The position numbers were made by a program, and so were the translations under genes. 64,000 nucleotides of DNA, taken from positions 87,155-151,154 of the forward strand of contig CANQGQ010000005.1 of NCBI GenBank assembly GCA_947623305.1, read 5' to 3'. This document shows positions 1-8,398 of the stretch, piece after piece. How positions within the stretch are numbered: position 1 is the stretch's first letter; every line of letters begins with the position of its first letter. The notes below the pieces were generated by a model that saw only the letters and a list, made by a program, of their open reading frames with translations, did no database searches and was not told the DNA's origin. This DNA comes from an uncultured Alistipes sp. (GTDB lineage Bacteria > Bacteroidota > Bacteroidia > Bacteroidales > Rikenellaceae).

Positions 1-219
1 GAAAAGATCGAATCTTTCGATTATCAGGGACGCCGCATCACCAACTTCGAAATGGAGGGGTCGGCTTTGGCCGGTCTCGCCGCACTGATGGGGCACCGTG
101 CGGCGACCATCTGCACGATCATCGCCCAACGGGTGGCGCTCGATGCCTGCACCGACTACAAACCGTTCGTACGTCGGATGATTGCCATGGCCCTCGATAA
201 ACTGGCAGAATTGAAATAA
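1..219 (+). CDS. Nucleoside phosphorylase, C-terminal part (5' end outside window)
   Basis: The first 72 codons are open and end in TAA. They contain NFEMEGSAL, the Glu-Met-Glu loop that contacts the ribose in the PNP/uridine phosphorylase (PNP_UDP_1) family, followed by a typical helical C-terminus. The enzyme would split uridine or a related nucleoside with phosphate in the cytoplasm. The start lies upstream of the window, so the full domain cannot be judged. Uridine phosphorylase is the likelier subtype, but the specificity is not readable from this fragment. dnaN starts 27 bp downstream on the same strand. Confidence 0.8.
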   Translation, partial: EKIESFDYQGRRITNFEMEGSALAGLAALMGHRAATICTIIAQRVALDACTDYKPFVRRMIAMALDKLAELK

Positions 220-246
220 CAGAAAATCAAACAAATTAGAACGATT

Positions 247-1371
247 ATGAAATTTACCGTATCCAGTTCCGCGTTGCTTTCGCTTTTGGCGACGACCGGA
301 AAAGTCATCAGCAATAAAAACACCTTGCCCATCCTGGATTATTTCCTGATGGAGCTCAGCGGCAAAACGTTGAAAGTTACCACCTCCGATCTTGAAACGA
401 CGTTGACGGGGTCGATCGAGGTCGACAGCGTGGAGAGCGAGGGCACCATCGCAGCACCGGTCAAACTGATGCTCGATTCGTTGAAGGAGTTTCCCGAGCA
501 ACCGCTCGAAATCGACGTCAATGACAAGAATTGGGTCATTCTCATCAACTGGAACAGCGGTTCGTTGTCGTTGCCGGGTGCCAGCGCCGTCAGCTATCCG
601 GCCGTGCCGCAGCTGAGTGCCGAAAAGAAAGAACTCAAACTGAATGTCGATACGCTCGTGAACGGAATCAACAAAACCATCTTCGCAACGGCCGATGATG
701 AGTTGCGTCCGGTGATGAACGGTATTTTCTTCAATCTGGCACCGTCGGCGTTGACATTCGTCGGTACCGATGCGCACAAATTGGTGAAATACGAGGCCGA
801 AATCGAAAACGAGGAGACGGCGGCGTTCATTCTGCCGAAAAAGCCGGCCAATTTGTTGAAATCGGTGCTTTTGAAGGAGGAGGACGATATTCAAATTGCG
901 TTCGATTCGAAAAATGCCGTGTTCAAACTCAAGAATCATACGTTGATCTGCCGGCTCATCGAAGGCAATTATCCGAATTACAACGCCGTGATTCCGGCCG
1001 ACAATCCCAACAAGGTGTTGGTCGATCGGATCGAACTGATCAACGGTATTCGCCGCGTGGCCGTCTGCTCCAATCCGACGACCAACCTCATCCGGATGAA
1101 CATCGGCGACAACAAAATCGGATTGACGGCCCAAGACCTCGATTTTTCGGTCTCGGCGAATGAGACCATTTCGTGCAGTTACGACGGTCAGGCGATTCCG
1201 ATCGGTTTCAAATCGACCTTCTTGGTGGAAATTCTTTCGAATATCGACACGCCGACGGTCGTTATCGAATTGGCCGATTCGACGCGGGCCGGCGTTTTCA
1301 AACCCGTGTACGATGACAAACAGACGAGTTCGACGCTGATGCTGTTGATGCCGATGATGTTGAACGAATAA
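247..1371 (+). CDS. dnaN: DNA polymerase III beta subunit (sliding clamp)
   Basis: The 374-residue product has the length and three-domain layout of bacterial DnaN. It starts MKFTVSSSALLSLL, has the internal GIRRVAVCSNPTTNLIRM region, and ends in the MLLMPMML tail that forms part of the partner-binding cleft. As a dimeric ring it holds Pol III on DNA and recruits ligase, MutS and other partners. It is followed after 12 bp by a DnaQ-like exonuclease and sits far from any visible dnaA or origin, as is usual in Bacteroidota. The ATG at 247 is the natural family start. Confidence 0.97.
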   Translation: MKFTVSSSALLSLLATTGKVISNKNTLPILDYFLMELSGKTLKVTTSDLETTLTGSIEVDSVESEGTIAAPVKLMLDSLKEFPEQPLEIDVNDKNWVILINWNSGSLSLPGASAVSYPAVPQLSAEKKELKLNVDTLVNGINKTIFATADDELRPVMNGIFFNLAPSALTFVGTDAHKLVKYEAEIENEETAAFILPKKPANLLKSVLLKEEDDIQIAFDSKNAVFKLKNHTLICRLIEGNYPNYNAVIPADNPNKVLVDRIELINGIRRVAVCSNPTTNLIRMNIGDNKIGLTAQDLDFSVSANETISCSYDGQAIPIGFKSTFLVEILSNIDTPTVVIELADSTRAGVFKPVYDDKQTSSTLMLLMPMMLNE

Positions 1372-1383
1372 CGCGCAACCGGC

Positions 1384-2151
1384 ATGAATTTGAATCTCAA
1401 ACGCCCGATCGTCTTCTTCGACCTCGAAACCACGGGGGTAGATACCTCGCGGGATCGGATCGTCGAGATTTCGATGATCAAGGTCATGCCCGACGGCGAG
1501 GAGATCGTCAAAACGCGGCGGCTCAACCCTCAAATGCCGATCCCTCCGGAATCGACGGCGATCCACGGCATCAAGGACGAGGATGTGAAGGATTGTCCGA
1601 CGTTCGCTCAGATCGCCAAATCGCTCGAAGCATTTTTGGTGGGTTGCGATTTCGGCGGCTTCAATTCCAACCGGTTCGATTTGCCGGTCTTGGTCGAGGA
1701 GTTCTTGCGGGTCGGCATCGACGTGGATTTCAAACGGCGCCGTTTCATCGACGTACAGAACATTTTTCATAAGAAAGAGCAGCGGACGTTGGTCGCAGCC
1801 TATAAGTTCTATTGCGATCGGGATTTGGACGACGCCCATTCCGCCGAAGCCGACACGCGCGCGACGTACGAAGTGTTGAAGGCCCAGTTGGATCGTTATC
1901 CCGATTTGGCCAACGATGTCGATGCCCTGGCCGATTTTTCAGCACGCGGATCGGCGGCGGATTATGCCGGACGAATCCTTTACAACGACAAGGGAACGGA
2001 GATTTTCGGGTTCGGCAAGTACAAAGGCCGTTCCGTGGAGGAAGTTTTCCGCATCGAGCCGAGTTATTATGCCTGGATGATGAACGGCGATTTTCCGCTC
2101 TACACGAAAAAGGTCATTACCGAAATCCGGATGCGTTCCAAAACGAAATGA
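1384..2151 (+). CDS. 3'-5' exonuclease, DnaQ/epsilon-like with ExoX-type C-terminus
   Basis: The 255-residue DEDDh exonuclease shows all three Exo motifs. FFDLETTG is at residues 11-18 (Asp13, Glu15), NRFDLP has Asp99, and AHSAEADTRA is at 151-160 (His152, Asp157). Residues about 205-240 (FGFGKYKGRSVEEV) match the small C-terminal domain of ExoX-type nucleases. It may proofread for Pol III or act in repair; its position 12 bp behind dnaN favours a replication role. The stop codon overlaps the next reading frame (ATGA at 2148-2151). It is not a canonical DnaQ in domain content, so no symbol is given. Confidence 0.9.
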   Translation: MNLNLKRPIVFFDLETTGVDTSRDRIVEISMIKVMPDGEEIVKTRRLNPQMPIPPESTAIHGIKDEDVKDCPTFAQIAKSLEAFLVGCDFGGFNSNRFDLPVLVEEFLRVGIDVDFKRRRFIDVQNIFHKKEQRTLVAAYKFYCDRDLDDAHSAEADTRATYEVLKAQLDRYPDLANDVDALADFSARGSAADYAGRILYNDKGTEIFGFGKYKGRSVEEVFRIEPSYYAWMMNGDFPLYTKKVITEIRMRSKTK

Positions 2152-2153
2152 CG

Positions 2154-3986
2154 ATGAAACGGATTTGCACAACGGTTTTGTTGACGCTGTGGGCGCTCGG
2201 CGCTTGGGCGGCTGCGGAGAAGTCGCAGACGATCGTCTATATCAACGGTTCGAAATACTATGTCCATACCGTGCAGAAAGGCGAGACGCTCTATGCCTTG
2301 TCCAAGATGTACGGGGTCAGCGAGCAGGTGATTTTGTCGAACAATCCCTCGGTTGCCGATGGATTGAAGGTTTCGTCGAACATCCGGATTCCCTATATCG
2401 CACCGTCGGAGCCGGCCGACCGGCCCTCTGAGCGAAAAATCCGCAAGACGTTCGATCGGCATATCGTCGCGAGGGGCGAAACATTCTATTCCATCTCCCG
2501 CCGTTATGAAATTCCGGTCGGGACATTGATGGCCGATAATCCGAGTGTCGACCCGGCGCATTTGCAAACCGGCGAACCTCTGTTGATCCGCAAAACGCAA
2601 ATCGGGACGGAAGATGCTGCCGGTTCGCAGGCGCAGTGGGAGGAGTATCGCGACCGGCTCAACAGCATTTCCGGCGATACGGTCGTTTACCATATCGTGC
2701 AGAAAGGCGATACGTTTTACTCCTTGTCGCGGCGTTTCGACATTACGGAACAGCGGCTCAGCGAGATGAACAACGGTCTGAAAGCGGTCGATTTGAAGTT
2801 GGGGGCGATGATTCGGGTGCCGGGCGCACGGTCTGAAGAAAAGGTGTCGCCGGTCGAACCGGACGATTCGATCGACATTGACCGACAGCCGCTCCGACCG
2901 GTGCCTCAAATGGTATTTCGAGCTTTGCCGGCGAAACAGCCGTTGCAGGTCGCTTTGTTGCTGCCCATCGAAGTCGGTGGCGAGACGAACTCCAATTATT
3001 TGGAGTTTTATCAAGGTTTTCTCTTGGGACTGGACAGCGTACGTACCCGTTACGGTCATTCGATCGACGTAACGCTTTACAATACCGGACGCAATGCCGA
3101 GCAGGTGCGTTCGATCCTCGCGTTGCCTGCATTTTCCCGCACGCAGTTGATCATCGGCCCCGTTTATGAGGAGGCGGGGTTGCCGGAGGTCGTGAAATTC
3201 GCCGAACGACGGGAGATTCCGGTCGTTTCGCCGTTGGCGCATATCGCGAAAACGAATAGCGATGTATTGTTCCAAATGGCCCCCGATTCGGTCGGCAAAT
3301 ACGACAAGGTTTCCGATTTGTTCCTCCCCGAAAAACGGGTAACGTTGATCTATTCCGGCTCGACCGACGGCGAGTTCGAACGGGAGATGCTGGCTTGTCT
3401 GGGCGGGCGCTCTTGCCGACGGTTCGATTACAAGTACGAACACGGCACGGCTCGTCAGGAAGGTTCGTCGAGCGATCTTACTCCGTTGCTTGAGAACGAA
3501 GACGACAATGTGCTGATTATCCTATCGGACAACGAAGTGGATGTGGATCGGATTTTGGCGGGTATCGCTTCGGCGGATACCAATCTGCGGGCTCGGGGAC
3601 GCACGGCACCCCGTTTCACGGTGTTGGGCAATGCGCGCTGGAACCGTTACAACAACATCGACCGGTCGATGTTCTTCAAAGACCATGTAACCTTCCTTTC
3701 GACCTACCATGCGAAACGGGACGTTCAGGTCGTGCGCGATTTCGATAGCGCTTATATTCGTGCGTTCGGCGTGTTGCCGACGTTGTATGCCTATCGCGGG
3801 TACGACGTGGCGTCGATTTTCTGTCCGGCCATGTACAACGACATCGAATACGAAATGGAAGGTCGCCGATACCTCCCGTTGCAGACCGCCTATCGCTTCG
3901 AACAGTCCGATCCGAATGCCAATCATGTCAATACGAATTGGGTGCGGGTCGATTACAAACCCGATTTCACGATAACCATCGAATAA
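2154..3986 (+). CDS. Secreted protein with three LysM repeats and a periplasmic-binding (PBP-I) fold
   Basis: Counting from ATG 2154, the product is 610 residues. ATG 2148, overlapping the upstream stop, is also in frame. Residues 1-20 form a signal peptide (MKRICTTVLLTLWALGAWA). LysM repeats lie at about 36-80 (VHTVQKGETLYALSKMYGV), 103-145 (HIVARGETFYSISRRYEI) and 179-223 (HIVQKGDTFYSLSRRFDI). From about 264 (PLQVALLLPI) onward the sequence resembles branched-chain amino-acid receptor/PBP-I folds, the fold also used by the C-terminal domain of LpoA. It probably binds peptidoglycan in the periplasm. No transporter gene is adjacent, so a structural or regulatory role is more likely than solute uptake. 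It sits in an apparent operon between dnaQ-like and rex, 3 bp before rex. Confidence 0.85.
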   Translation: MKRICTTVLLTLWALGAWAAAEKSQTIVYINGSKYYVHTVQKGETLYALSKMYGVSEQVILSNNPSVADGLKVSSNIRIPYIAPSEPADRPSERKIRKTFDRHIVARGETFYSISRRYEIPVGTLMADNPSVDPAHLQTGEPLLIRKTQIGTEDAAGSQAQWEEYRDRLNSISGDTVVYHIVQKGDTFYSLSRRFDITEQRLSEMNNGLKAVDLKLGAMIRVPGARSEEKVSPVEPDDSIDIDRQPLRPVPQMVFRALPAKQPLQVALLLPIEVGGETNSNYLEFYQGFLLGLDSVRTRYGHSIDVTLYNTGRNAEQVRSILALPAFSRTQLIIGPVYEEAGLPEVVKFAERREIPVVSPLAHIAKTNSDVLFQMAPDSVGKYDKVSDLFLPEKRVTLIYSGSTDGEFEREMLACLGGRSCRRFDYKYEHGTARQEGSSSDLTPLLENEDDNVLIILSDNEVDVDRILAGIASADTNLRARGRTAPRFTVLGNARWNRYNNIDRSMFFKDHVTFLSTYHAKRDVQVVRDFDSAYIRAFGVLPTLYAYRGYDVASIFCPAMYNDIEYEMEGRRYLPLQTAYRFEQSDPNANHVNTNWVRVDYKPDFTITIE

Positions 3987-3989
3987 GTC

Positions 3990-4634
3990 ATGGCGAATCT
4001 GACCAACATCATTCCCGAAAAGACCATCGAGCGGTTGAGCGAGTACCGTCGTACGCTGCTCGCCTGCCATAAACAGGGGATCACGCATATTTTTTCGCAT
4101 GTGCTGGCCGGTATCCACGGCATAACAGCTGTGCAGGTGCGGCGCGACCTGATGTTGATCGGCTTTTCGAGCGATACGAAGAAGGGGTACGATGTGCAGG
4201 TATTGATCGACTATATCAGCAATATCCTCGACAGTCCGACGCCGATGCACGTCGCGGTCGTCGGCATGGGGCATCTCGGGCAGGCCATTACCAAGTATTT
4301 CAACAGCAAAGGGTTGAAGCTGCGCATCACGGCGGCATTCGATGTCGATCCCGAAAAGGTCGGACGGACGATGGACGGCATTCCGGTCTACCACATGGAC
4401 GAATTCGAAACGGCGGTCGAGGAGAACGACATTTCGATCGTCATCGTCTCCTCGCCGACCAGTGTCGCACCGCAGCTCGTCTTGCCGATTATCAATGCCG
4501 GAATCCGGGGCGTATTGAATTTCACCTCCACCCCGTTGAATTTCCCGCAGGGCATCATCGTCGAGAATTACGACATTACGACGCTGCTCGAAAAGGTCGC
4601 CTATTTCGTGAAGGAGGGCGACAGCAATAATTGA
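3990..4634 (+). CDS. rex: Redox-sensing transcriptional repressor Rex
   Basis: The 214-residue product has the Rex layout. An N-terminal winged helix (residues about 10-80, including AVQVRRDLMLIGFS) is followed by a Rossmann domain with VAVVGMGHLGQAI (88-100) for NAD(H), and a C-terminal swapped helix. Rex binds DNA when NAD+ is high and is released by NADH, and typically controls fermentative and respiratory genes. It starts 3 bp after the LysM gene and is followed 10 bp later by the FAD synthetase gene, so it is probably co-transcribed. Confidence 0.96.
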   Translation: MANLTNIIPEKTIERLSEYRRTLLACHKQGITHIFSHVLAGIHGITAVQVRRDLMLIGFSSDTKKGYDVQVLIDYISNILDSPTPMHVAVVGMGHLGQAITKYFNSKGLKLRITAAFDVDPEKVGRTMDGIPVYHMDEFETAVEENDISIVIVSSPTSVAPQLVLPIINAGIRGVLNFTSTPLNFPQGIIVENYDITTLLEKVAYFVKEGDSNN

Positions 4635-4644
4635 TTCGTTCGTC

Positions 4645-5205
4645 ATGCGAGTTTATCGGGGATTCGATGCGCTGCCGCTTTTCCGGCATCCGGCTGTTAC
4701 GATCGGTTCGTTCGACGGCGTGCATCGGGGCCATCGGGCCTTGGTCGAGCGATTGGTTGCCGAGGCGCGGCAGCTCGGGGGCGAAAGTCTCGTATTGACG
4801 TTCGAACCGCATCCCCGCATAACGCTCGGACGGGCCGAAGGGTTGCAGTTGTTGACGACGCTCGACGAAAAAGCCGCTTTGTTGGCGGCATTGGGGGTCG
4901 ATGCGTTGATCGTAATTCCGTTCGACCGGACGTTCAGCGCGTTGTCGGGAGCGGATTTCGTCGAACGGATCTTGCTCGGAAAATTGGGAGCTGAAACGCT
5001 TGTCGCGGGCTTCAATCACCGTTTCGGACACGATCGTTGCGACTGCGAATCGGCTGTCGCTGGCCGGATGAAGATCGTGCGAGTCGCAGCCTGCGAGGTG
5101 AATGGACAGCGCGTCAGTTCGACACTTATCCGCAAGCTGCTGGCCACCGGCAACCGAATCGAAGCGGAACGCCTGGCTGGCCATCCGCTGAATTTGAATG
5201 AATGA
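4645..5205 (+). CDS. ribF: RibF-like FAD synthetase domain protein lacking the riboflavin kinase domain
   Basis: The 186-residue product contains TIGSFDGVHRGH (19-30, nucleotidyltransferase GxFDGxHxGH motif), LTFEPHPR, FNHRFGHDR and SSTLIRKLL, all from the N-terminal FMN adenylyltransferase half of bifunctional RibF. Usual RibF is about 300-320 residues. This protein ends where the flavokinase domain should begin, and no flavokinase sequence is seen downstream because the next gene starts at once. It may only adenylylate FMN, or be a paralogue beside a full RibF elsewhere. The stop overlaps an in-frame upstream start of the next gene, suggesting coupling. Confidence 0.85.
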   Translation: MRVYRGFDALPLFRHPAVTIGSFDGVHRGHRALVERLVAEARQLGGESLVLTFEPHPRITLGRAEGLQLLTTLDEKAALLAALGVDALIVIPFDRTFSALSGADFVERILLGKLGAETLVAGFNHRFGHDRCDCESAVAGRMKIVRVAACEVNGQRVSSTLIRKLLATGNRIEAERLAGHPLNLNE

Positions 5206-5251
5206 GTCGATTTTCTTCGGAAGGTCGAGCGAACCGATCGAACAAAACGCT

Positions 5252-5665
5252 ATGATTTCCTACGATTGCAAAATACGGGTTTGGTACAAGCATACCGACC
5301 AGATGGGCATCTGCCATCATTCGAATTACATCTGCTATTACGAGGCGGCCCGCAGCGAATTGATGCGCTGGCTCGGGCTTTCGTTCTCCGAGGTCGAACG
5401 GCGCGGAATCATGATGCCGATTTTGGAAGTTCAGTCGAAATATCTGCGACCGGCGTATTACGACGAGTTGTTGACTGTGCGCATTCGGTTGAAGGAGCGG
5501 CCGACGGCCCGCATCAATTTCTATTATGAAATTTACAACGAACAAGGGCAGTTGCTCAATACCGGCATGACCCAGTTGGGATTCATCCATAGCGACACCC
5601 GCCGTCCGTGCCGATGTCCGGATTGGTTCGCGGCGCTGCTCGATGGTCATTGGGTGGAAGAATAA
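5252..5665 (+). CDS. Acyl-CoA thioesterase, 4HBT/hotdog family
   Basis: The 137-residue product starts MISYDCKIRVWYKHTDQMG and contains YKHTDQMGICHHSNYICYYEAAR, reported here only by its key residues: the Asp/His/Asn of the hotdog active site of the YbgC/FadM group (residues about 12-35). It would hydrolyse acyl-CoA thioesters in the cytoplasm. An in-frame ATG at 5198 overlaps the stop of the preceding gene and would add 18 residues not typical of the family, so ATG 5252 is preferred. It is the last gene of the rightward cluster, before a terminator hairpin. Confidence 0.87.
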   Translation: MISYDCKIRVWYKHTDQMGICHHSNYICYYEAARSELMRWLGLSFSEVERRGIMMPILEVQSKYLRPAYYDELLTVRIRLKERPTARINFYYEIYNEQGQLLNTGMTQLGFIHSDTRRPCRCPDWFAALLDGHWVEE

Positions 5666-5668
5666 AAC

Positions 5669-5708
5669 AAGGGTGCCTGCTCGGAAAAGGCCGAACAGGC
5701 GCCCTTTG
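5669..5708. terminator. Bidirectional terminator hairpin between thioesterase and htpG
   Basis: Imperfect inverted repeat with arms 5669-5684 (CAAGGGTGCCTGCTCGG-like) and 5691-5707 (CCGAACAGGCGCCCTTT). A/T tracts flank it on both sides. It lies between convergent genes. Confidence 0.65.
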
Positions 5709-5723
5709 CATTTGTTTCTGCGT

Positions 5724-7784
5724 CTATTTTTCGATCAGCGAAATCGAACGCTGGATGAAGTCCGTCAGATTCTTGCCCTTCAGCATGCCGTTCGTCAGCA
5801 AGGCCAAGTCGATGATCTGTTTGACCAGCTTGTTCTCGGAGCCGATCTGCGTCAGCCGTTGATTCCGTTCGTCGCGTAAGGTAACCACCTTCTTCGACAA
5901 CTCCTCGCGGGTCGATTTCTCCTCGGGCGTGAAATCCGCCTCTTTTTTGTCTTTGACGACCTCCTCGAACCGTTTCTCCTCGGCGACTGCCGCGTCGATC
6001 TTTTTGGTGATTGATTTCAATTTGTCGCCGTACGCATTCTCAGCATCAGCCAGAATATGGGCGACGATGGGGTGGTTGCCGTTCACCGCAATGGTGAAAT
6101 GTTCGGGCATCTGTCCGTAGAACTGGCTCATGCCGCCTCCGCCCATGGCTGCCATCTCTTTCATGCGTCGCATGAATTCGTTTTGTGTGATGACGACCGG
6201 CGCTTCGTCGGGTTCCATCGCCTCGAACGAGATGTTGTATTGGATTTTCTCGTCCTTCGGCATCTGGCTTTCGAATACCGGCCGCAGAATCTCCTGCTGC
6301 GCTTCGGTCAGCGACATTTTGACATTCTCCTCTTTCTGGATCAGTTTTTCGATGACGTCGCTGTCCACGCGCACGAAGCGGCTTCCTTGGTTCTTCGATT
6401 CGTACCAGTTGACGTAATGGCTGTCCAACTGCCCGTTCATGACCAACACGTCGTAACCCTTGGCCTTGGCCGCCTCGACGAACGTATGTTTCTCGACGGG
6501 ATCATCGACATAGAGGAATACGGTCGTTTTGTTCTTGTCCGTCTGGGTCTCCTTGACCTTTTCGAGATACTCCTTCGCGGTGAAGTATTTGTTTTCGATG
6601 TTCTTCCACAGCATGAAGTTTTCGGCCTTTTCGGCGAACTTTTCGTCGGTCAGAATACCGTACTGGATGAAGATTTTCAGATCGTCCCACTTCGCCTCGT
6701 AGTCGGTGCGCATCGTCGAGAAGAGCTCTTGCAGACGGTCGGCGACCTTGCGGGTGATGTAGCTCGAAATTTTCTTGACATTGGCATCGCTTTGCAGATA
6801 GCTGCGCGATACGTTCAGCGGAATATCGGGCGAGTCGATGACCCCGTGCAGCAGCGTCAAATATTCCGGAACGATTCCTTCGACCTGGTCGGTTACATAG
6901 ACCTGGTTGGAATAGAGCTGGATTTTATTCTTCTGAATCTCGAAATTGTTGTGGATTTTCGGGAAATAGAGGATACCGGTCAGATGGAACGGGTAGTCGA
7001 TGTTCAGATGGATGTAGAACAGCGGTTCGTCGCTCATCGGGTAGAGTTCGCGGTAGAACTCCTTGTATTGTTCCTCGGTAATGTCGGCCGGTTTGCGCGT
7101 CCAGAGCGGATCGACGTCGTTGATGACGTTGTCTTTCTCCGTATCGACGTATTTGCCGTCCTTCCACTCTTTCACCTTGCCGAATACGATGGGAATCGGC
7201 AGGAATCGGCAATATTTGCGCAATAAATCCTGTACTTTTTCGCTTTCGGCGTACTCCGAGGTATCTTCGGAAAGATGCAGCACGATGGTCGTGCCTCGGT
7301 CATGCGCTTCGTCGGTCTCCTCCATTTCGAATTCCGGCGTGCCCGTGCAGCTCCAATGCACGGTTTTGGCCCCCTCCTTGTACGATCGGGTGATGATCTC
7401 CACTTTGTCCGAAACCATGAACGACGAGTAGAAACCCAGACCGAAGTGGCCGATGATCGCTTGGTTCTTGTATTTCTCCATGAACTCCTCGGCGCCCGAG
7501 AAGGCGATTTGATTGATATAACGATCGACCTCGTCGGCGGTCATGCCGATTCCTCGGTCGGTTACGGTCAGCGTCTTTTTCTCCTTGTCGACGGCGACGT
7601 GGATCGACAGGTCGCCGAGTTCGCCTTTCACTTCGCCGATCGACGAAAAGGTCTTCAACTTTTGGGTCGCATCTACAGCATTGGAAATCAGCTCGCGCAG
7701 GAAGATTTCGTGATCCGAATAGAGGAATTTCTTAATCACGGGGAAAATGTTCTCCGTCGTAACTCCGATTTTTCCGTTTTTCAT
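5724..7784 (-). CDS. htpG: Molecular chaperone HtpG (Hsp90)
   Basis: The start at 7784 gives MKNGKIGVTTENIFPVIKKF and 686 residues, the normal size for Bacteroidota HtpG. GHKL ATPase motifs are visible: the RELISNAVDA region with the Mg-coordinating Asn, TVTDRGIGM, and GHFGLGFYSSFMV. The middle and dimerisation domains follow. The open frame extends 144 bp further upstream, but that stretch is not Hsp90-like. The protein is a cytosolic ATP-dependent chaperone. Its leader contains two inverted repeats (7832-7870). Confidence 0.97.
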   Translation of the reverse strand: MKNGKIGVTTENIFPVIKKFLYSDHEIFLRELISNAVDATQKLKTFSSIGEVKGELGDLSIHVAVDKEKKTLTVTDRGIGMTADEVDRYINQIAFSGAEEFMEKYKNQAIIGHFGLGFYSSFMVSDKVEIITRSYKEGAKTVHWSCTGTPEFEMEETDEAHDRGTTIVLHLSEDTSEYAESEKVQDLLRKYCRFLPIPIVFGKVKEWKDGKYVDTEKDNVINDVDPLWTRKPADITEEQYKEFYRELYPMSDEPLFYIHLNIDYPFHLTGILYFPKIHNNFEIQKNKIQLYSNQVYVTDQVEGIVPEYLTLLHGVIDSPDIPLNVSRSYLQSDANVKKISSYITRKVADRLQELFSTMRTDYEAKWDDLKIFIQYGILTDEKFAEKAENFMLWKNIENKYFTAKEYLEKVKETQTDKNKTTVFLYVDDPVEKHTFVEAAKAKGYDVLVMNGQLDSHYVNWYESKNQGSRFVRVDSDVIEKLIQKEENVKMSLTEAQQEILRPVFESQMPKDEKIQYNISFEAMEPDEAPVVITQNEFMRRMKEMAAMGGGGMSQFYGQMPEHFTIAVNGNHPIVAHILADAENAYGDKLKSITKKIDAAVAEEKRFEEVVKDKKEADFTPEEKSTREELSKKVVTLRDERNQRLTQIGSENKLVKQIIDLALLTNGMLKGKNLTDFIQRSISLIEK

Positions 7785-7831
7785 GGTTGTGTCAGTGGTT
7801 TTTGAATTTTTTGTTTGCTTCGCGATGCAAC

Positions 7832-7870
7832 AAAGGGTGTGCCAGCACCCTTTTTCTGCCATTTTGGCAG
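7832..7870. repeat. Two consecutive inverted repeats in the htpG/small-membrane-protein divergent region
   Basis: AAAGGGTG (7832-7839) pairs with CACCCTTT (7846-7853), and CTGCCA (7856-7861) pairs with TGGCAG (7865-7870). They lie 48-86 bp upstream of htpG on its coding side and upstream of the promoter of the + strand gene. Neither fits CIRCE (TTAGCACTC-N9-GAGTGCTAA). Confidence 0.6.
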
Positions 7871-7892
7871 TCGCAGACTGACAGAATGATTT

Positions 7893-7923
7893 TTTGATTT
7901 TATTTGAATCTTTTCTATCTTTG
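7893..7923 (+). promoter_or_regulatory. Bacteroidota-type promoter for the 7971 gene
   Basis: TTTG at 7893-7896 and TATCTTTG at 7916-7923 are separated by 19 bp, matching the -33/-7 consensus of the phylum. The gene starts 47 bp downstream. Confidence 0.6.
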
Positions 7924-7970
7924 TACAAGAATGACTCCCGATTTAGGTTTTACATAATTAACCCGGCAAA

Positions 7971-8315
7971 ATGAAACTGAAAATCGAGTTTGCGAACAAA
8001 TGGGGCTTGGGGCTTCTTTTCCCGAAAGCCGATCCGTTTATGATGACCTTGCGCTATCGGCTTTTTCGCGAGGCTACGACCGCCGCTTTGATTATCGGAT
8101 GTTTGGGCTGCGTTTTCGGCGATATTTCCGGGCTTGCACCTGCATTCGTTTCCGCATGTCGCTGGATGACAGTCGGCTGTGCGGCAATCGCCCTAATCGC
8201 CGTAGGTTTCGATATGTTGGGAGAATTTCGGACACGTAAATTTAACCTCGTTTCTATTTTGGCAATCGCGATCTTGCTTGCTTATGCCGGATTGATTCTT
8301 TTCTTTCCGTGGTAA
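7971..8315 (+). CDS. Small membrane protein, three predicted transmembrane helices
   Basis: The 114-residue hydrophobic protein is not recognised. A short amphipathic N-terminus (MKLKIEFANKWGLGLLF) precedes hydrophobic segments at about residues 33-53 (ATTAALIIGCLGCVFGDISG), 60-82 and 93-113. The charged FDMLGEFRTRKFN loop lies between the last two. It probably sits in the inner membrane. It is a single-gene unit with its own promoter and a strong hairpin terminator. It is divergent from htpG, but no functional link can be claimed. Confidence 0.7.
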   Translation: MKLKIEFANKWGLGLLFPKADPFMMTLRYRLFREATTAALIIGCLGCVFGDISGLAPAFVSACRWMTVGCAAIALIAVGFDMLGEFRTRKFNLVSILAIAILLAYAGLILFFPW

Positions 8316-8343
8316 TGGGAGAGCGCAGAAAGCAGTTAATTTG

Positions 8344-8380
8344 AAAAGAGCGGGCCGGTCATTGACCGGCCCGCTCTTTT
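8344..8380. terminator. Perfect bidirectional intrinsic terminator
   Basis: An 18-bp perfect inverted repeat has arms 8344-8361 and 8363-8380. The GC-rich core is flanked by AAAA on one side and TTTT on the other. It serves the small membrane gene (+) and the aldose epimerase (-). Confidence 0.9.
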
Positions 8381-8398
8381 CGATACGTTTGCAAAATG

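Noticed and set aside
2100..3443. Long minus-strand frame (447 codons) opposite the LysM gene
   Set aside because: The plus strand has a signal peptide, three LysM motifs and operon spacing. The minus frame has none of these.
7785..7928. Upstream in-frame extension of htpG by 48 codons
   Set aside because: The added residues are not Hsp90-like and read through both leader palindromes. MKNGKIGVTTENIF is the family start.
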